Shown here in pieces: positions 1 through 8,485 of a DNA stretch of 10,084 nt. Source of the DNA: Larix sibirica (lineage: Eukaryota; Streptophyta; Pinopsida; Pinales; Pinaceae); the NCBI GenBank assembly GCA_004151065.3, contig NWUY0300012691.1:8053-18136 (forward strand), read 5' to 3'. The notes beneath the pieces are model-generated. The model searched no databases. It was not told the origin of the DNA and worked only from the letters and a program-made list of their open reading frames with translations. Made by a program: the position numbers and the translations under genes. Positions within the stretch are counted from its first letter, which is position 1. The number at the start of each line of letters is the position of its first letter.

Positions 1-1
1 C

Positions 2-790
2 TCCCTTAGTATCAAGCTCGCGGGATAGATAGTCAAGAGTTTGTAGATTCTGTTAAACTTTGATGATTTTTCTACTGAACTGGAAAAACTGAAGGTCGAG
101 AGGACTGAAGCAGAGATTTTCAAAGGAAAGTTACACTCTCTGTATTTGGAGCAGTTTATGGTTCTGCTAAAGAAGGAAATTACCTCAAAGCACGAGCCTA
201 TCCGGACATAATCCTATGTTAATGATGAGTCTAGCCATGGTAAGCAGAGAACCCACAGAGACATTCCCATGCCTCCATTGTAGTCATTTATTTGTTCCAT
301 TGCAATGGATATTATGCAGGATCTAGTCCAGATTGCGTTGGGGTAGACCTATGAGCATGTTTCTACGAAATATGGTTTGAGGAAGGGCATACTAGGTTCC
401 CAACAGGGGTTGAATTGAAAAACATGAAGATGAAGTTGAATTTTTATTTGAAATAGTCCATTGCAGAATAAAGAGAGGAATTGCTATTAGGTTGGAAAAT
501 GAAAATGAACTCATTAGCAATTCAAAGAATGAGGAGTGGTTGAAGGCAGTGCAAGACTTACAAGCTTTATGCGAAGAGGATTCATTAAATGAGTACAAAG
601 TAGCAACCAAGGATATAATTACACAGGTATAATATATGCTTACAAGGGTATGATATGGATTCCTATCAGTATAAGAAATCACTATTGCAAAACCAATAAG
701 AGGAATACCTATCAGGATCCACACACACTGTTATGAAAATAATGAGAATAATGAGAATAAGTCAGGATGGATTTTCTGTCAGATAAGTTT
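2..790 (+). pseudogene. 3' part of a decayed, helix-rich reading frame
   Basis: The product is not recognised. A coding-like frame enters from the left edge in the frame starting at base 2 and reads charged, helix-forming residues (for example FSTELEKLKVERTEAE). It is interrupted by TAG at 26, 44, 281 and 344 and TAA at 209. Near 405-413, beside a run of four G, the frame shifts and continues from 414 with another acidic stretch (IEKHEDEVEFLFEIVHC, later NEEWLKAVQDLQALCEED). Further stops are TAA at 630, TGA at 651 and TAA at 672. All these stops are one C-to-T change from Gln or Arg codons. Coding character fades at about 770-790, where the dyad repeat begins. It could be the tail of a retroelement gag-like protein or of a coiled-coil gene. 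It does not visibly repeat the C-terminal end of the larger frame downstream. I am fairly sure it was once coding and unsure of its identity. Confidence 0.55.
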
Positions 791-793
791 TCA

Positions 794-1210
794 TCCCCGA
801 CTCCTGATCCCTGATCTTTCAAAGTCAACACAATTGCAGAAGTCAGAAGTCGGGACGATTAAGCCATTCTAAAATTTCTCATCCCCGACTCCCGAATCCT
901 GACTTTTTCATAGTCAAAATATCGATAGTCGGTAGTTGGCGAGATTTTATGTTCAATACATAATTGGTCCCCGACTCTTGACTCCCTAATTTTCAACACC
1001 TCTGATGCAGAAGTCGACAGTCGACGCAAAATTTGGTTTCTGTGTGTTATTCATCCCAACTTCCGACTCTCAATTGTTTTGGAACTCGAAATGAAAAAGT
1101 CGGTAGTCGGCTGGTTTTCAACGAGAATTCACAATGCATCCTTGACTCCCAACTCCCGAATTTTGTGGGATCCCCTTAAGTCCTTAAGCCTAATTCACGA
1201 GTCAGATCAC
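794..1210. repeat. Degenerate tandem repeat of about 86 bp with CCGACT/AGTCGG dyad arms
   Basis: Five units begin with a TCCCCGACTC-like left arm at 794, 882, 968, 1054 and 1139, spaced 88, 86, 86 and 85 bp. In the first four units a complementary right arm of the type AGTCGGTAGTCGG follows about 42-46 nt later (near 840, 926, 1010 and 1097). The fifth unit has lost it and shows AAGTCCTTAAG at 1178 in the same place. Each complete unit could fold into an imperfect hairpin. Right arms also lie about 42 nt before the next left arm, so pairing between neighbouring units is equally possible. No protein function is inferred from the short frame that crosses it. Confidence 0.7.
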
Positions 1211-1294
1211 AATCTCACTGCATGCACCAAATTTTTTGAATCTTGTGCCAACCAATCGAATCAAAGCATTCTGTAAAGCTTGACTGTCGGTTTT

Positions 1295-1360
1295 ATTGGT
1301 CATCTACCTCAATTAATGTGTAAGAAATGATTATTCAACTTAATTCTTACTTAATAAAAA
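1295..1360 (+). promoter_or_regulatory. Possible promoter: inverted CCAAT box and TATA-like element
   Basis: ATTGG at 1295-1299 is an inverted CCAAT box. TTAATAAAAA at 1351-1360 is TATA-like and would place a transcription start near 1385, ahead of the leader intron and the first ATG at 1564. The order and spacing are plausible for a plant polymerase II promoter or a retroelement U3 region. Such short AT-rich matches are common by chance, so the support is mainly positional. Confidence 0.25.
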
Positions 1361-1472
1361 TTTGAATATGTCGCCATTAACACACTGTGATTTCTTGCTT
1401 AAGCATCTCTGTGACTTGGCGCTCTGTGTTGGAGTTTTCCTTGCTTAATTCGGTTTTTCTGTGGGACTACAG

Positions 1473-1547
1473 GTATGATTCAGTTACTTTTGTTTGAATT
1501 GGTTTTATCCATTACCAAATTACTTATTTTTGGTTTCGATTGCGCAG
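1473..1547 (+). other. Probable 75-nt GT-AG intron in the 5' leader
   Basis: CTACAG|GTATGATT at 1473 is a good plant donor site, and TTTCGATTGCGCAG|GTTC ending at 1547 is a good acceptor after a T-rich stretch. The 75-nt length is short but within the plant range. Splicing would leave an exon joint only 16 nt upstream of ATG 1564, which begins the long decayed frame. No transcript evidence is available, so this is a sequence-based inference. Confidence 0.45.
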
Positions 1548-1563
1548 GTTCACTCATTTCAAA

Positions 1564-4500
1564 ATGGCGAAGAGAAGCAGAACCAAAGCTGTTGTTCCGA
1601 AATTAAAGTTTAAGGACCCTAACTTCAGATTCTAATCTGATACAAATGTGAGAGTTTCAGACACCTTGTGTCTATATTGGGATAGGATCTACAACATCTT
1701 TGACGGGGATGATTTCGCATAGTTCAAAGACGATGCTCCCCTGTACTAGAATATCAACAACTCACAACTACACGCAATTGCAGCACGGCCTGCTGTTATG
1801 CCATTCACATACCTCGTGAAGTGGATGATAGATTATGTGGATATTCCAACCAGAACCTTTAGGGATGTTGTTTGGATTGTTTATGCTTCCTTCAAACCAG
1901 ATACTTTTTCCATAATATATAATTTGAAGGCTCCCCAACAACTTCTTACACAGGACTTCATCCGAGCGTTCGAGATGAAGTACGAACCAAATGTCCTTTT
2001 CAAGTCCTTGATGACCGATCTTGAGACATTCATCCCATGACCCAATAGGCAGTATCCCATTGCTTTGCTTAGGGAACCCTACAAGATAATGGAGTAAATG
2101 CTCTGCAGATTCTATGGCACCGAAACGTGCCAATATTTCAAGCTTGAATGAGCACCATTAGCACACTACATCACTGCTATTGGTAAGATATTCAACTGGG
2201 CACATATATTTTCTGTTACGTTTAGAGATGCAATCAATGCCGTGCAGAAATCCCCAGTAGTAAAGAAGCCTAGATTTTTTATGTCAGCATACATGATGGA
2301 TATCATATGTGTGTTGTTCTCCTACCCCGCTCTAGACTGGCATTGGACCAAGGAAAAACCCCCGATCCACATATACTATTCAATCCCGTGGGAGGACAAT
2401 TATGGCCCACATGTTTATGAGATTTGTGATAAATTCATTTCTCAGGCTTATTACGCCATTTTCAAAAATGTCGCTCCTATGATTTTCGAAGATGCAATTT
2501 CCCTAGTATCTACTATGGGAGATTGGTATGTGGGAGACTTCTTCACTTATATCAGAATTTTGGGAAGAAAATCGGTCCACCTTCTCCCTAGAGTTGTCCC
2601 CAACATAATGGTACTCATCTAGGTAGAGTTATAAACTATGTATGAAGGAGTTCATGGCCAGTGCCATTCCTCCAAGAGGAGAGTGTGGCCTAAGTTTCCA
2701 TGTTACATTCGACACTTGGTTATCTTCAATGCAACCCAGGGCATCATTATGGATAAATAAATGGAGCTAATTAAGCTAGGGTTCACAGTTAAGAGAATGC
2801 ATGACCCAAAGGGTCTCATAGTAGATCATTTTTTTTAGGCCCATCTCAAGAATTCATATATTCACGAGGTCCATCCTGATGAATTCATATATTAGAATGC
2901 TCATTCTTTTGAAGAAGTGCTCAGCAAAATGCCTAATGTAGGCCAAAGGCTTATAGTAAATGAAGCACAATAGCAACAAAAAGTCAGGGTATTGGAAGAG
3001 AGAAACATGTTCTTCTAGAAACAACAAGATGCTGGTAGATAAGCCTTGGAAGCTGCCAATAAAGCTATAGTCCTAAGTTCAGCTACTCCTCAGCTTAATA
3101 CACATTTAGAGATAGAAAAAGGGCAGGGAAAACAACCTATGGAGAAGGTTTCTTCTACAACTCCCATTCAAAACATAAATATGCTCATACAGAAGACACA
3201 TGCTCTCCAAAGTAAGTCAACTACCCATACTCAATCGGTTTATGATCCTTCTTCTGTGTCTAAAATGCTTTCTGACCTTGCTATTAAGACTAAGAAGTCT
3301 GCCACCTTGTTAGTTAATCCTCCTTTTCTTACTTACACAAGGGATATCATTGATTTGGATAAAGAACAACCTATAGAAGTAATTAACACAACACCTGTAA
3401 CTCAAGAACCATCTCAACCACTGGTTGTAAATACTGCTCAAGTTGTTAATGGAAATAGCCCTCATCATTCCTAAGACACTAGTATGTCCGATGCACCCAT
3501 TGTTGATGATCCTGTACAATAAGATGTATCCAGTTCACCCCACAATCCATCTACTACATCTGACCCATCTACCATACCTACACAAAGTACTAATTTTCCC
3601 ATTACTCATGTATTGGATTCACCAACCAAACAATCCAACACCCAACAACTTATCAATACCCATCCTAACCTTCCATGAAATTTGAATGTAGATTCTACAC
3701 AACCCCAATCCAATACCCAAAATGTTCCACTTCCTCCTTCCACATTGTCTACCATGTCTTCTTCTTCTCAACCTGATCCACTGACTTCTCAAATTTCATC
3801 ACAACCTATGGTTGCTTTTGTGAGCCAAAATGTGCCCATGATCGATAGAGTTAAGCTATTGATGTTGCTTCCATGGGAGCCTTTGCTGTAGCCTTTTTAT
3901 TTTGTCTCCACCTTGAATGCTACACTGGAAGAGCAGAAAGCCAAAAACTTATCACTTCGGGCAGAAAAGGATTTGTTTCAACAAACTTTTGCAAAACATT
4001 GGAAGATTTATAAGCTCAACATAACTTTGCTTTGCAGAATCTGCAAAATCAAATTCATCAGCTTACTCATCAGAAGCAGATTGTTGAAGAGAAAGTACTG
4101 GAGAAAGAAAATGCCTTAGTTGAACTCAAGGTTCAACTAGAGCAAGTCAAATAACATGGTGATTTTTCTGAATTCTTTAAATTGACTATCCAAGAATTTA
4201 AGGATGAAGCCATTTCTTGTAACATTAAGCTTAAGCAGACCCAAACTCAGTACTTTTTGGGCCTAAACAAAATCTAAGATGACTTCAATGCCTTCGATAA
4301 ATTGATAGACCTTCTAGATGACCACACAGATCGAAGGAAGAAGGCACACTCAGCTTATGAGCAGTTGTGTGAATGGTAGAGACACATGAAGAATGTCCCA
4401 CAGATCGTTACTCGGCTTGATCAACATAAATTAATGAGGGCCATAATTTCTATCAAGTCTTGGGGACTTGTTTGTGAAGAATTTTCCCAAATGATTGAAA

Positions 4501-5183
4501 AGGGACATAAAATCTATGCTAGGCAGTTGTGTGAATGGTAGAGACACATGAAGAATGTCCCACAGATCGTTACTCGGCTTGATCAACATAAATTATGAGT
4601 GCCATAATTTCTATCAAGTCTTGGGGACTGTTTGTGAAGAATTTTCCCAAATGATTGAAAAGGGACATAAAATCTGTGCTAGGTAGTGTATGTTAAGAGA
4701 TAATCATCTTGGAAGCATGTAAATACCTGTCTTTGCTGAATCGACATACTCGGTGCCAACTAATCTTAGGCTCATTGAGGTGGAGGAATAAAGAGAGAAA
4801 AACGCTCAAACCATATGAGATGTTGCTCAGTTGGATATCTCTCTGTTCAGATCCTTCATCTTGGTTCCTCAGTTGGAAGTCACATTCCAATTTTTTTTGG
4901 ATTCTTGGTCTAAAATCCACAACGAGGATATCTCATCCTTTTTGTGAAAATCCCAGTTGCAATTATAGCATGCATATTACCTTGATATTGCACACATGTT
5001 AGATGTATACACTACATGGAAGGATCACATCACCAATCCAGACCAGGGGAATTAAATTGAGACCCCTTAGATGCAGGATAGTTGGCCTTCTTTTGTGGAT
5101 CTAAGATCCAAGTTGTAAGCTATTTATTTTGATCTTTGGGATTGTAAAAGGGGTTACGAAGGGACAAATTGGGGGGAGGATTT
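1564..5183 (+). pseudogene. Very long decayed gag-like or element-encoded reading frame, unrecognised family
   Basis: From ATG 1564 (MAKRSRTKAVVPKLKFKDP) one frame stays coding-like to about 3996 through 18 stops: TAA at 1633, 2095, 2632, 2758, 3040, 3472, 3520; TAG at 1720, 1747, 2620, 2836, 2893, 2971, 3016, 3889; TGA at 2038, 2149, 3676. A likely 1-nt deletion in the A-run at 3993-3996 moves it to the next frame (stops 4011, 4152, 4275, 4377). After the 162-bp duplication it returns to the first frame (stops 4684, 4720, 4789, 4816, 4945, 4966, 5053, 5068, 5116). Architecture: codons 1 to about 350 are an aromatic-rich globular region; about 500-760 are S/T/P/Q/N-rich and disordered-looking; from about 780 come coiled-coil segments (TLEEQKAKNLSLRAEKD; IVEEKVLEKENALVELK). 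No zinc knuckle, protease, reverse transcriptase or integrase motif was seen. The layout suggests a gag-only or non-autonomous LTR element, or a decayed host gene family. It cannot be translated as it stands. That it was coding is well supported; its identity is unknown. Confidence 0.7.
4361..4682 (+). repeat. 162-bp tandem duplication (54 codons) inside the decayed frame
   Basis: Bases 4361-4522 are repeated at 4523-4682, both copies starting GCAGTTGTGTGAATGGTAG. Copy B lacks one base in ATTAATGAG and one in GACTTGTTT and has about three substitutions, so the copies are about 97 percent alike by eye. The unit is exactly 54 codons, so the duplication itself kept the frame, and the two 1-nt losses in copy B then changed it. 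The TAG at 4377 is present again at 4539, so the nonsense change came before the duplication. Confidence 0.92.
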
Positions 5184-5190
5184 TGATGTA
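5171..5190 (+). other. Polypurine-tract-like end of the element, possible start of a 3' LTR
   Basis: GGGGGGAGGA at 5171-5180 is followed at once by TTTTGATGTAATTTC. In plant LTR retroelements a purine run of this kind primes plus-strand DNA synthesis directly upstream of the 3' LTR, which usually begins with TG (here 5184 or 5187). Its place just after the decayed frame supports the reading. Against it, no matching LTR was found by eye upstream of 1564. Confidence 0.35.
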
Positions 5191-5880
5191 ATTTCTTATA
5201 TTAAGACTTGTTAAGAAAAATCTCTCTTCCAGAGACTTGTTTGTAATTTGTTACATCTTGTTAATGAAAGATGGATCCTTCCTGCAATTGTTTTCCACAT
5301 ATATTGAGATAAAGTTTTTTTTTTTCTAATATTCCTTGATTAAATGCAAATTTTTAAAGATTTCAATATTTTTGATTCATAAGAATTCATTCAAAAAATG
5401 CTTTCATTTTTTATGTTCTGAGGTTGCAGGGTAATGTGAATTTATTCTAATTATTGTTGTTAATTGTTTATTCTTCTGAATTAATATATATGTTTTGAAA
5501 TCATTGGTTGGAAGTTTAATAACTCTCTTTTATATTATCATAGATGTTTTGTTGCTATGATATTCAAACTGGTATATTCATTTAATGTTCCAGTGATTTT
5601 TGTCAGTAAGCTCTTTTGAAATAGGAGACACCTCTTCTTATTTTAACTATTTATAAAAATATCATCAGTAATAGAATTTTGTGATTAGACTATCCCCTTT
5701 CAGATAGGTGTTTCTATTTGGAGATGGAAACCACATTTCCTCATTAGTATAGTAGGATAAACAATATTACTTGTCTTCTCATCATCAGTCTCCCTTAAGG
5801 ATAAAAAAAACTTAAATAAGGCCAAAGGAGGATTAAATCCATCAGAAGTGGTCATTCTCAATGACTGAGAAATAGAAGGG
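5191..5880. other. AT-rich non-coding stretch, possible LTR or 3' UTR remnant
   Basis: No coding-like frame was seen on either strand. AATGAAA at 5263-5269 resembles a weak polyadenylation signal for plus-strand transcripts. An uninterrupted T-run of 11 bases at 5315-5325 could be the poly(A) tail of a minus-strand retroposon whose body lies to the right. No target-site duplication was found to confirm that. Confidence 0.35.
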
Positions 5881-6049
5881 CTCATGCATAGAGTTCTTTG
5901 AAGTTCCTAGCTCGGATCACTATCCTTAGCGTTGACCCCCTAACCATTCCAGCTGAGTCCTAACTCAAAATGGGTTGTCAACACAACGTGACCCAACATT
6001 TATCAACCAGACTAACATGGAACAAAACAAAACAAAAAACAACATCCAT

Positions 6050-7018
6050 CTTACCCCTTGCCCGCCGCTGAAGGCACCCCTCCCTCAAGAAGATTCTCCA
6101 CCCGAATCGGCGAAGGTTGTGTAGGGACTGTCAGAGCAGACTCCGTATTCACCAAGCGATGACAGAACATGACTTTTTCAAGGTCCAAGACCCACTCCAT
6201 CTCCACTAGACTCCTTAACAGGTCTTCCTTTAAGATGCTTATGACTTGAGTAACTAGGTCCCCAAATATTTCCCTCTCCATCATCTTTTTCACCATTAAC
6301 TTCCTCATTATCCATTATGGGCTCAACATCATAGACGTGCCGTGCTCCTCCATCCTCCACTGCATTTCTTCATCTTCCATGATCGAAATGGTGTCGTCAA
6401 TATGGGGGGGATCCCCTCCATGAATTCCTATCCCTGGTCACTTTCTTCCACCCGCCGCTCACTTTGACCTTTCCCCCCATGAAAGCTTCACATTTGCTGG
6501 CAAGGGGCCATATTCAAGTTCTCGACTGCTAGTGCATCCAACTTCCTCTACACCCACATGATCTCAATTCGATTTAGCTCCTCATCCTTTACTTCCTTCC
6601 TTGTTAAATCCCTTCCATGTAGCACTCCTCTAGTACCTTCATTCAATGCCATCATCATTTCCTCTAAACCACCATTAAACCCAGGATTAATGGCTATGTT
6701 AGCATCTCATTCCACATATGCATCACCACCGCTAGCTCCCATCCTTGCATAGTACCTCTCATTTTTCCTCAGAACATCCCGCCAAGGCCAAACCTTAATG
6801 CCACTATTATTTTCCCTCATGTTGTCACTTCCATTTAAGTTTTGCATCCCTCCTTCATCCTTCCTCTCATTCCTCCACCACCCTTGCATGCCCGACATTT
6901 ATTCCTCTCTCCCACCGCCAGGTGTTATCCTGAAGCCCGACACCTCCTCTCAACCATTGCATGCCACATAGCCTTCTGCATATGGCCTCTGATCTATTCT
7001 TCCACCCGCATCCGGGGC
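6050..7018 (-). pseudogene. Decayed minus-strand coding-like region in a GC-richer island, unclassified
   Basis: On the minus strand a single frame reads from about 7018 down to 6490 through stops at 6952 (TGA), 6901 (TAA), 6709 (TGA), 6550 (TAG) and 6490 (TGA). Its predicted residues are Gly-, Arg- and Glu-rich, for example MSGMQGWWRNERKDEGG and IKVWPWRDVLRKNERYY. Coding-like pieces then continue in other frames, including GGWKKVTRDRNSWRG and an acidic stretch DVEPIMDNEEVNGEKDD, ending near 6050. Base composition is clearly GC-richer than the AT-rich DNA on both sides. The T-run at 5315-5325 could be the tail of the same insertion. A LINE first reading frame is one possibility, but I saw no CCHC knuckle, endonuclease or reverse transcriptase motif. 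The proline-rich plus-strand frames here are probably shadows. Confidence 0.3.
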
Positions 7019-7124
7019 AAAACCAATATATTATTATCAAAGTATTACTAATGAATTTTTTAATCCAATTAAGTTGACCACCAATTAATTCCTATTGAAT
7101 TTTTTTATATCATAATATTTATCC

Positions 7125-7658
7125 TTAGCTTTAAGAAAATTATTATTATTATTTTTTCCTAAATTGTGACATAGTACATATTAAAGTTCAAACTCACCAT
7201 TTTTAAACAGTCAATGTAATTATTATGTCTAACCTTAGCTTTAAGAAAATCTGTATTATTATTTTTTCTTAAATTATAACATAGTAAGGTTAAAACTCAA
7301 CATTTTTAAAAATTCAAAGTAATTATTATGTCTTCTCATTTCATATGTTTAAAAGGTGTAGGCTAAATAAAAATTAATTTTTAACATTCCAAATAGTTGG
7401 TATGTATCTTATCATTAGATGTGTAAAAGTTTACAGTAAATCAAATAATAATTAAACATGATATACAATAAATGCGATAATGGTTTTAAGCAATGATGTA
7501 TTAAATTATGGTAATTATTGGTAGGTTTTTCAACCTGTTTAACAAATGTGTATTGATATGCATATCATGCTTATCACTTCAATGTATATGGGGAAATTAA
7601 TGTCAAAGTCCATATCAAATCAATATATGTCAGTTATTATACACATCATACACATATG
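7125..7658. repeat. Direct repeat copy 1 (about 534 bp, AT-rich)
   Basis: This stretch is nearly identical to 7948-8485. By eye there are about 20 substitutions and two small indels, roughly 4 percent divergence. It contains two internal tandem units of about 110 bp, both beginning CCTTAGCTTTAAGAAAAT (7123 and 7233). No coding-like frame is present. The ends are not the TG...CA of a standard LTR and no terminal inverted repeat is visible, so the element class is unknown. It ends at CACATATG, exactly where the minus-strand gag fragment begins. Confidence 0.9.
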
Positions 7659-7661
7659 GAA

Positions 7662-7947
7662 TTATGGCCTACTTTTGGTTTGATCATAACGATACTTGAC
7701 CTTCCTTATGGTTTCATATAGAGTTTGAGGTTCATCAAAATCAATTTTTTCCTTGTATGATTGATGTAATCCACTTAGAAAACATTGAATTTTTACCTTA
7801 TAATCTCTAATATGCTTAACATACCTCAAAAAATCCAAAAATTTACTGGAATATTCCTCCATGGTTGTTTGTCCTAATTTCAACTCATGGAACTCTTTAT
7901 TTTTGTCATAATAATATCTATTGGAGAGGTACTTTTGCTTGAAGTAN
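7662..7947 (-). pseudogene. gag: Ty3/gypsy-type gag fragment, truncated
   Basis: On the minus strand this reads YYDKNKEFHELKLGQTTMEEY, then FLDFLRYVKHIRDYKVKIQ, CFLSGLHQSYKEKIDF and EPQTLYETIRKVKYRYDQ. These match the order typical of the plant retrotransposon gag (capsid) domain: L..G..T..EY...F..LLRYV, then K...FLSGL. Gag forms the element's virus-like particle in the cytoplasm. About 95 codons remain without an internal stop. The N-terminal side is cut at the N at 7947 and the C-terminal side at a stop beside repeat copy 1. No CCHC knuckle, protease or polymerase follows. It points against the reverse transcriptase fragment to the right, so the two are not parts of one intact element in place. 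Confidence 0.8.
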
Positions 7948-8485
7948 TTAGCTTTAAGAAAATTATTATTATTATTTTTTCTTAAATTGTGACATAGTAC
8001 ATATTAAAGTTCAAACTCACCATTTTTAAACATTCAATGTAATTATTATGTCTAACCTTAGCTTTAAGAAAATCTGCATTATTATTTTTTCTTAAATTAT
8101 GACATAGTACATAGTAAGGTTAAAACTCATCATTTTTAAACATTCAAAGTAATTATTATGTCTTCTCATTTCATATGTTTAAAAGGTGTAGGATAAATCA
8201 AACTTAATTTTTAACATTTCAAATAATTGGTATGTATCTTATCATTAGATGTGTAAAAGTTTACATTAAATCAAATAATAATTAAACATGATATACAATA
8301 AATGCGATAATGGTTTTAAGCAATGATGCATTAAATTATGGTAATTATTGGTAGGTTTGTCAACCTTTTTAACAAATGTGTATTGATATGCATATGTTTA
8401 TCACTTCAATGTATATGGGGAAATTAATGTCAAAGTCTATATCAAATCCGTATATGTTAGTTATTATACACATCATACACATATG
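7948..8485. repeat. Direct repeat copy 2 (about 538 bp, AT-rich)
   Basis: This is the second copy of 7125-7658 in the same orientation and keeps the internal 110-bp tandem units (from 7948 and 8058). It has a 7-bp insertion near 8110 relative to copy 1 and is about 3 bp shorter near 8395. Its left edge coincides with the unresolved base N at 7947, so its true start is uncertain. Its right edge meets the reverse transcriptase fragment directly. Confidence 0.9.

Noticed and set aside
392-724. Minus-strand 110-codon open frame with hydrophobic, membrane-like residues
   Set aside because: It is antisense to the acidic, coding-like plus-strand frame; the complement of Glu/Lys-rich codons gives Ser, Phe and Leu, so it is a shadow.
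1415-1435. TTGGCGCTCTGTGTTGG as a tRNA primer-binding site of the TGGCGCC type
   Set aside because: Only the first bases match, there is no CA-ended LTR just before it and no LTR partner downstream.
1768-2133. Minus-strand 121-codon open frame
   Set aside because: It lies opposite the long plus-strand frame, where CAA/CAG and their decayed forms do not create stops on the other strand; no recognisable motif.
1564-5116. Alternative nuclear code with TAA and TAG read as Gln
   Set aside because: TGA also occurs in frame, the gag fragment is free of such stops, the polymerase fragment is also frameshifted, and the elements are of seed-plant type with the standard code. Kept only as an alternative to test.
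6558-7051. Proline- and serine-rich plus-strand frames
   Set aside because: Their composition is what the complement of Gly- and Arg-rich minus-strand codons would give; no motif or upstream signals support them.
7125-8485. The 535-bp direct repeats as a standard LTR pair
   Set aside because: No TG...CA ends, no primer site or polypurine tract beside them, and the interior is only 289 bp of truncated gag with an N at one junction.
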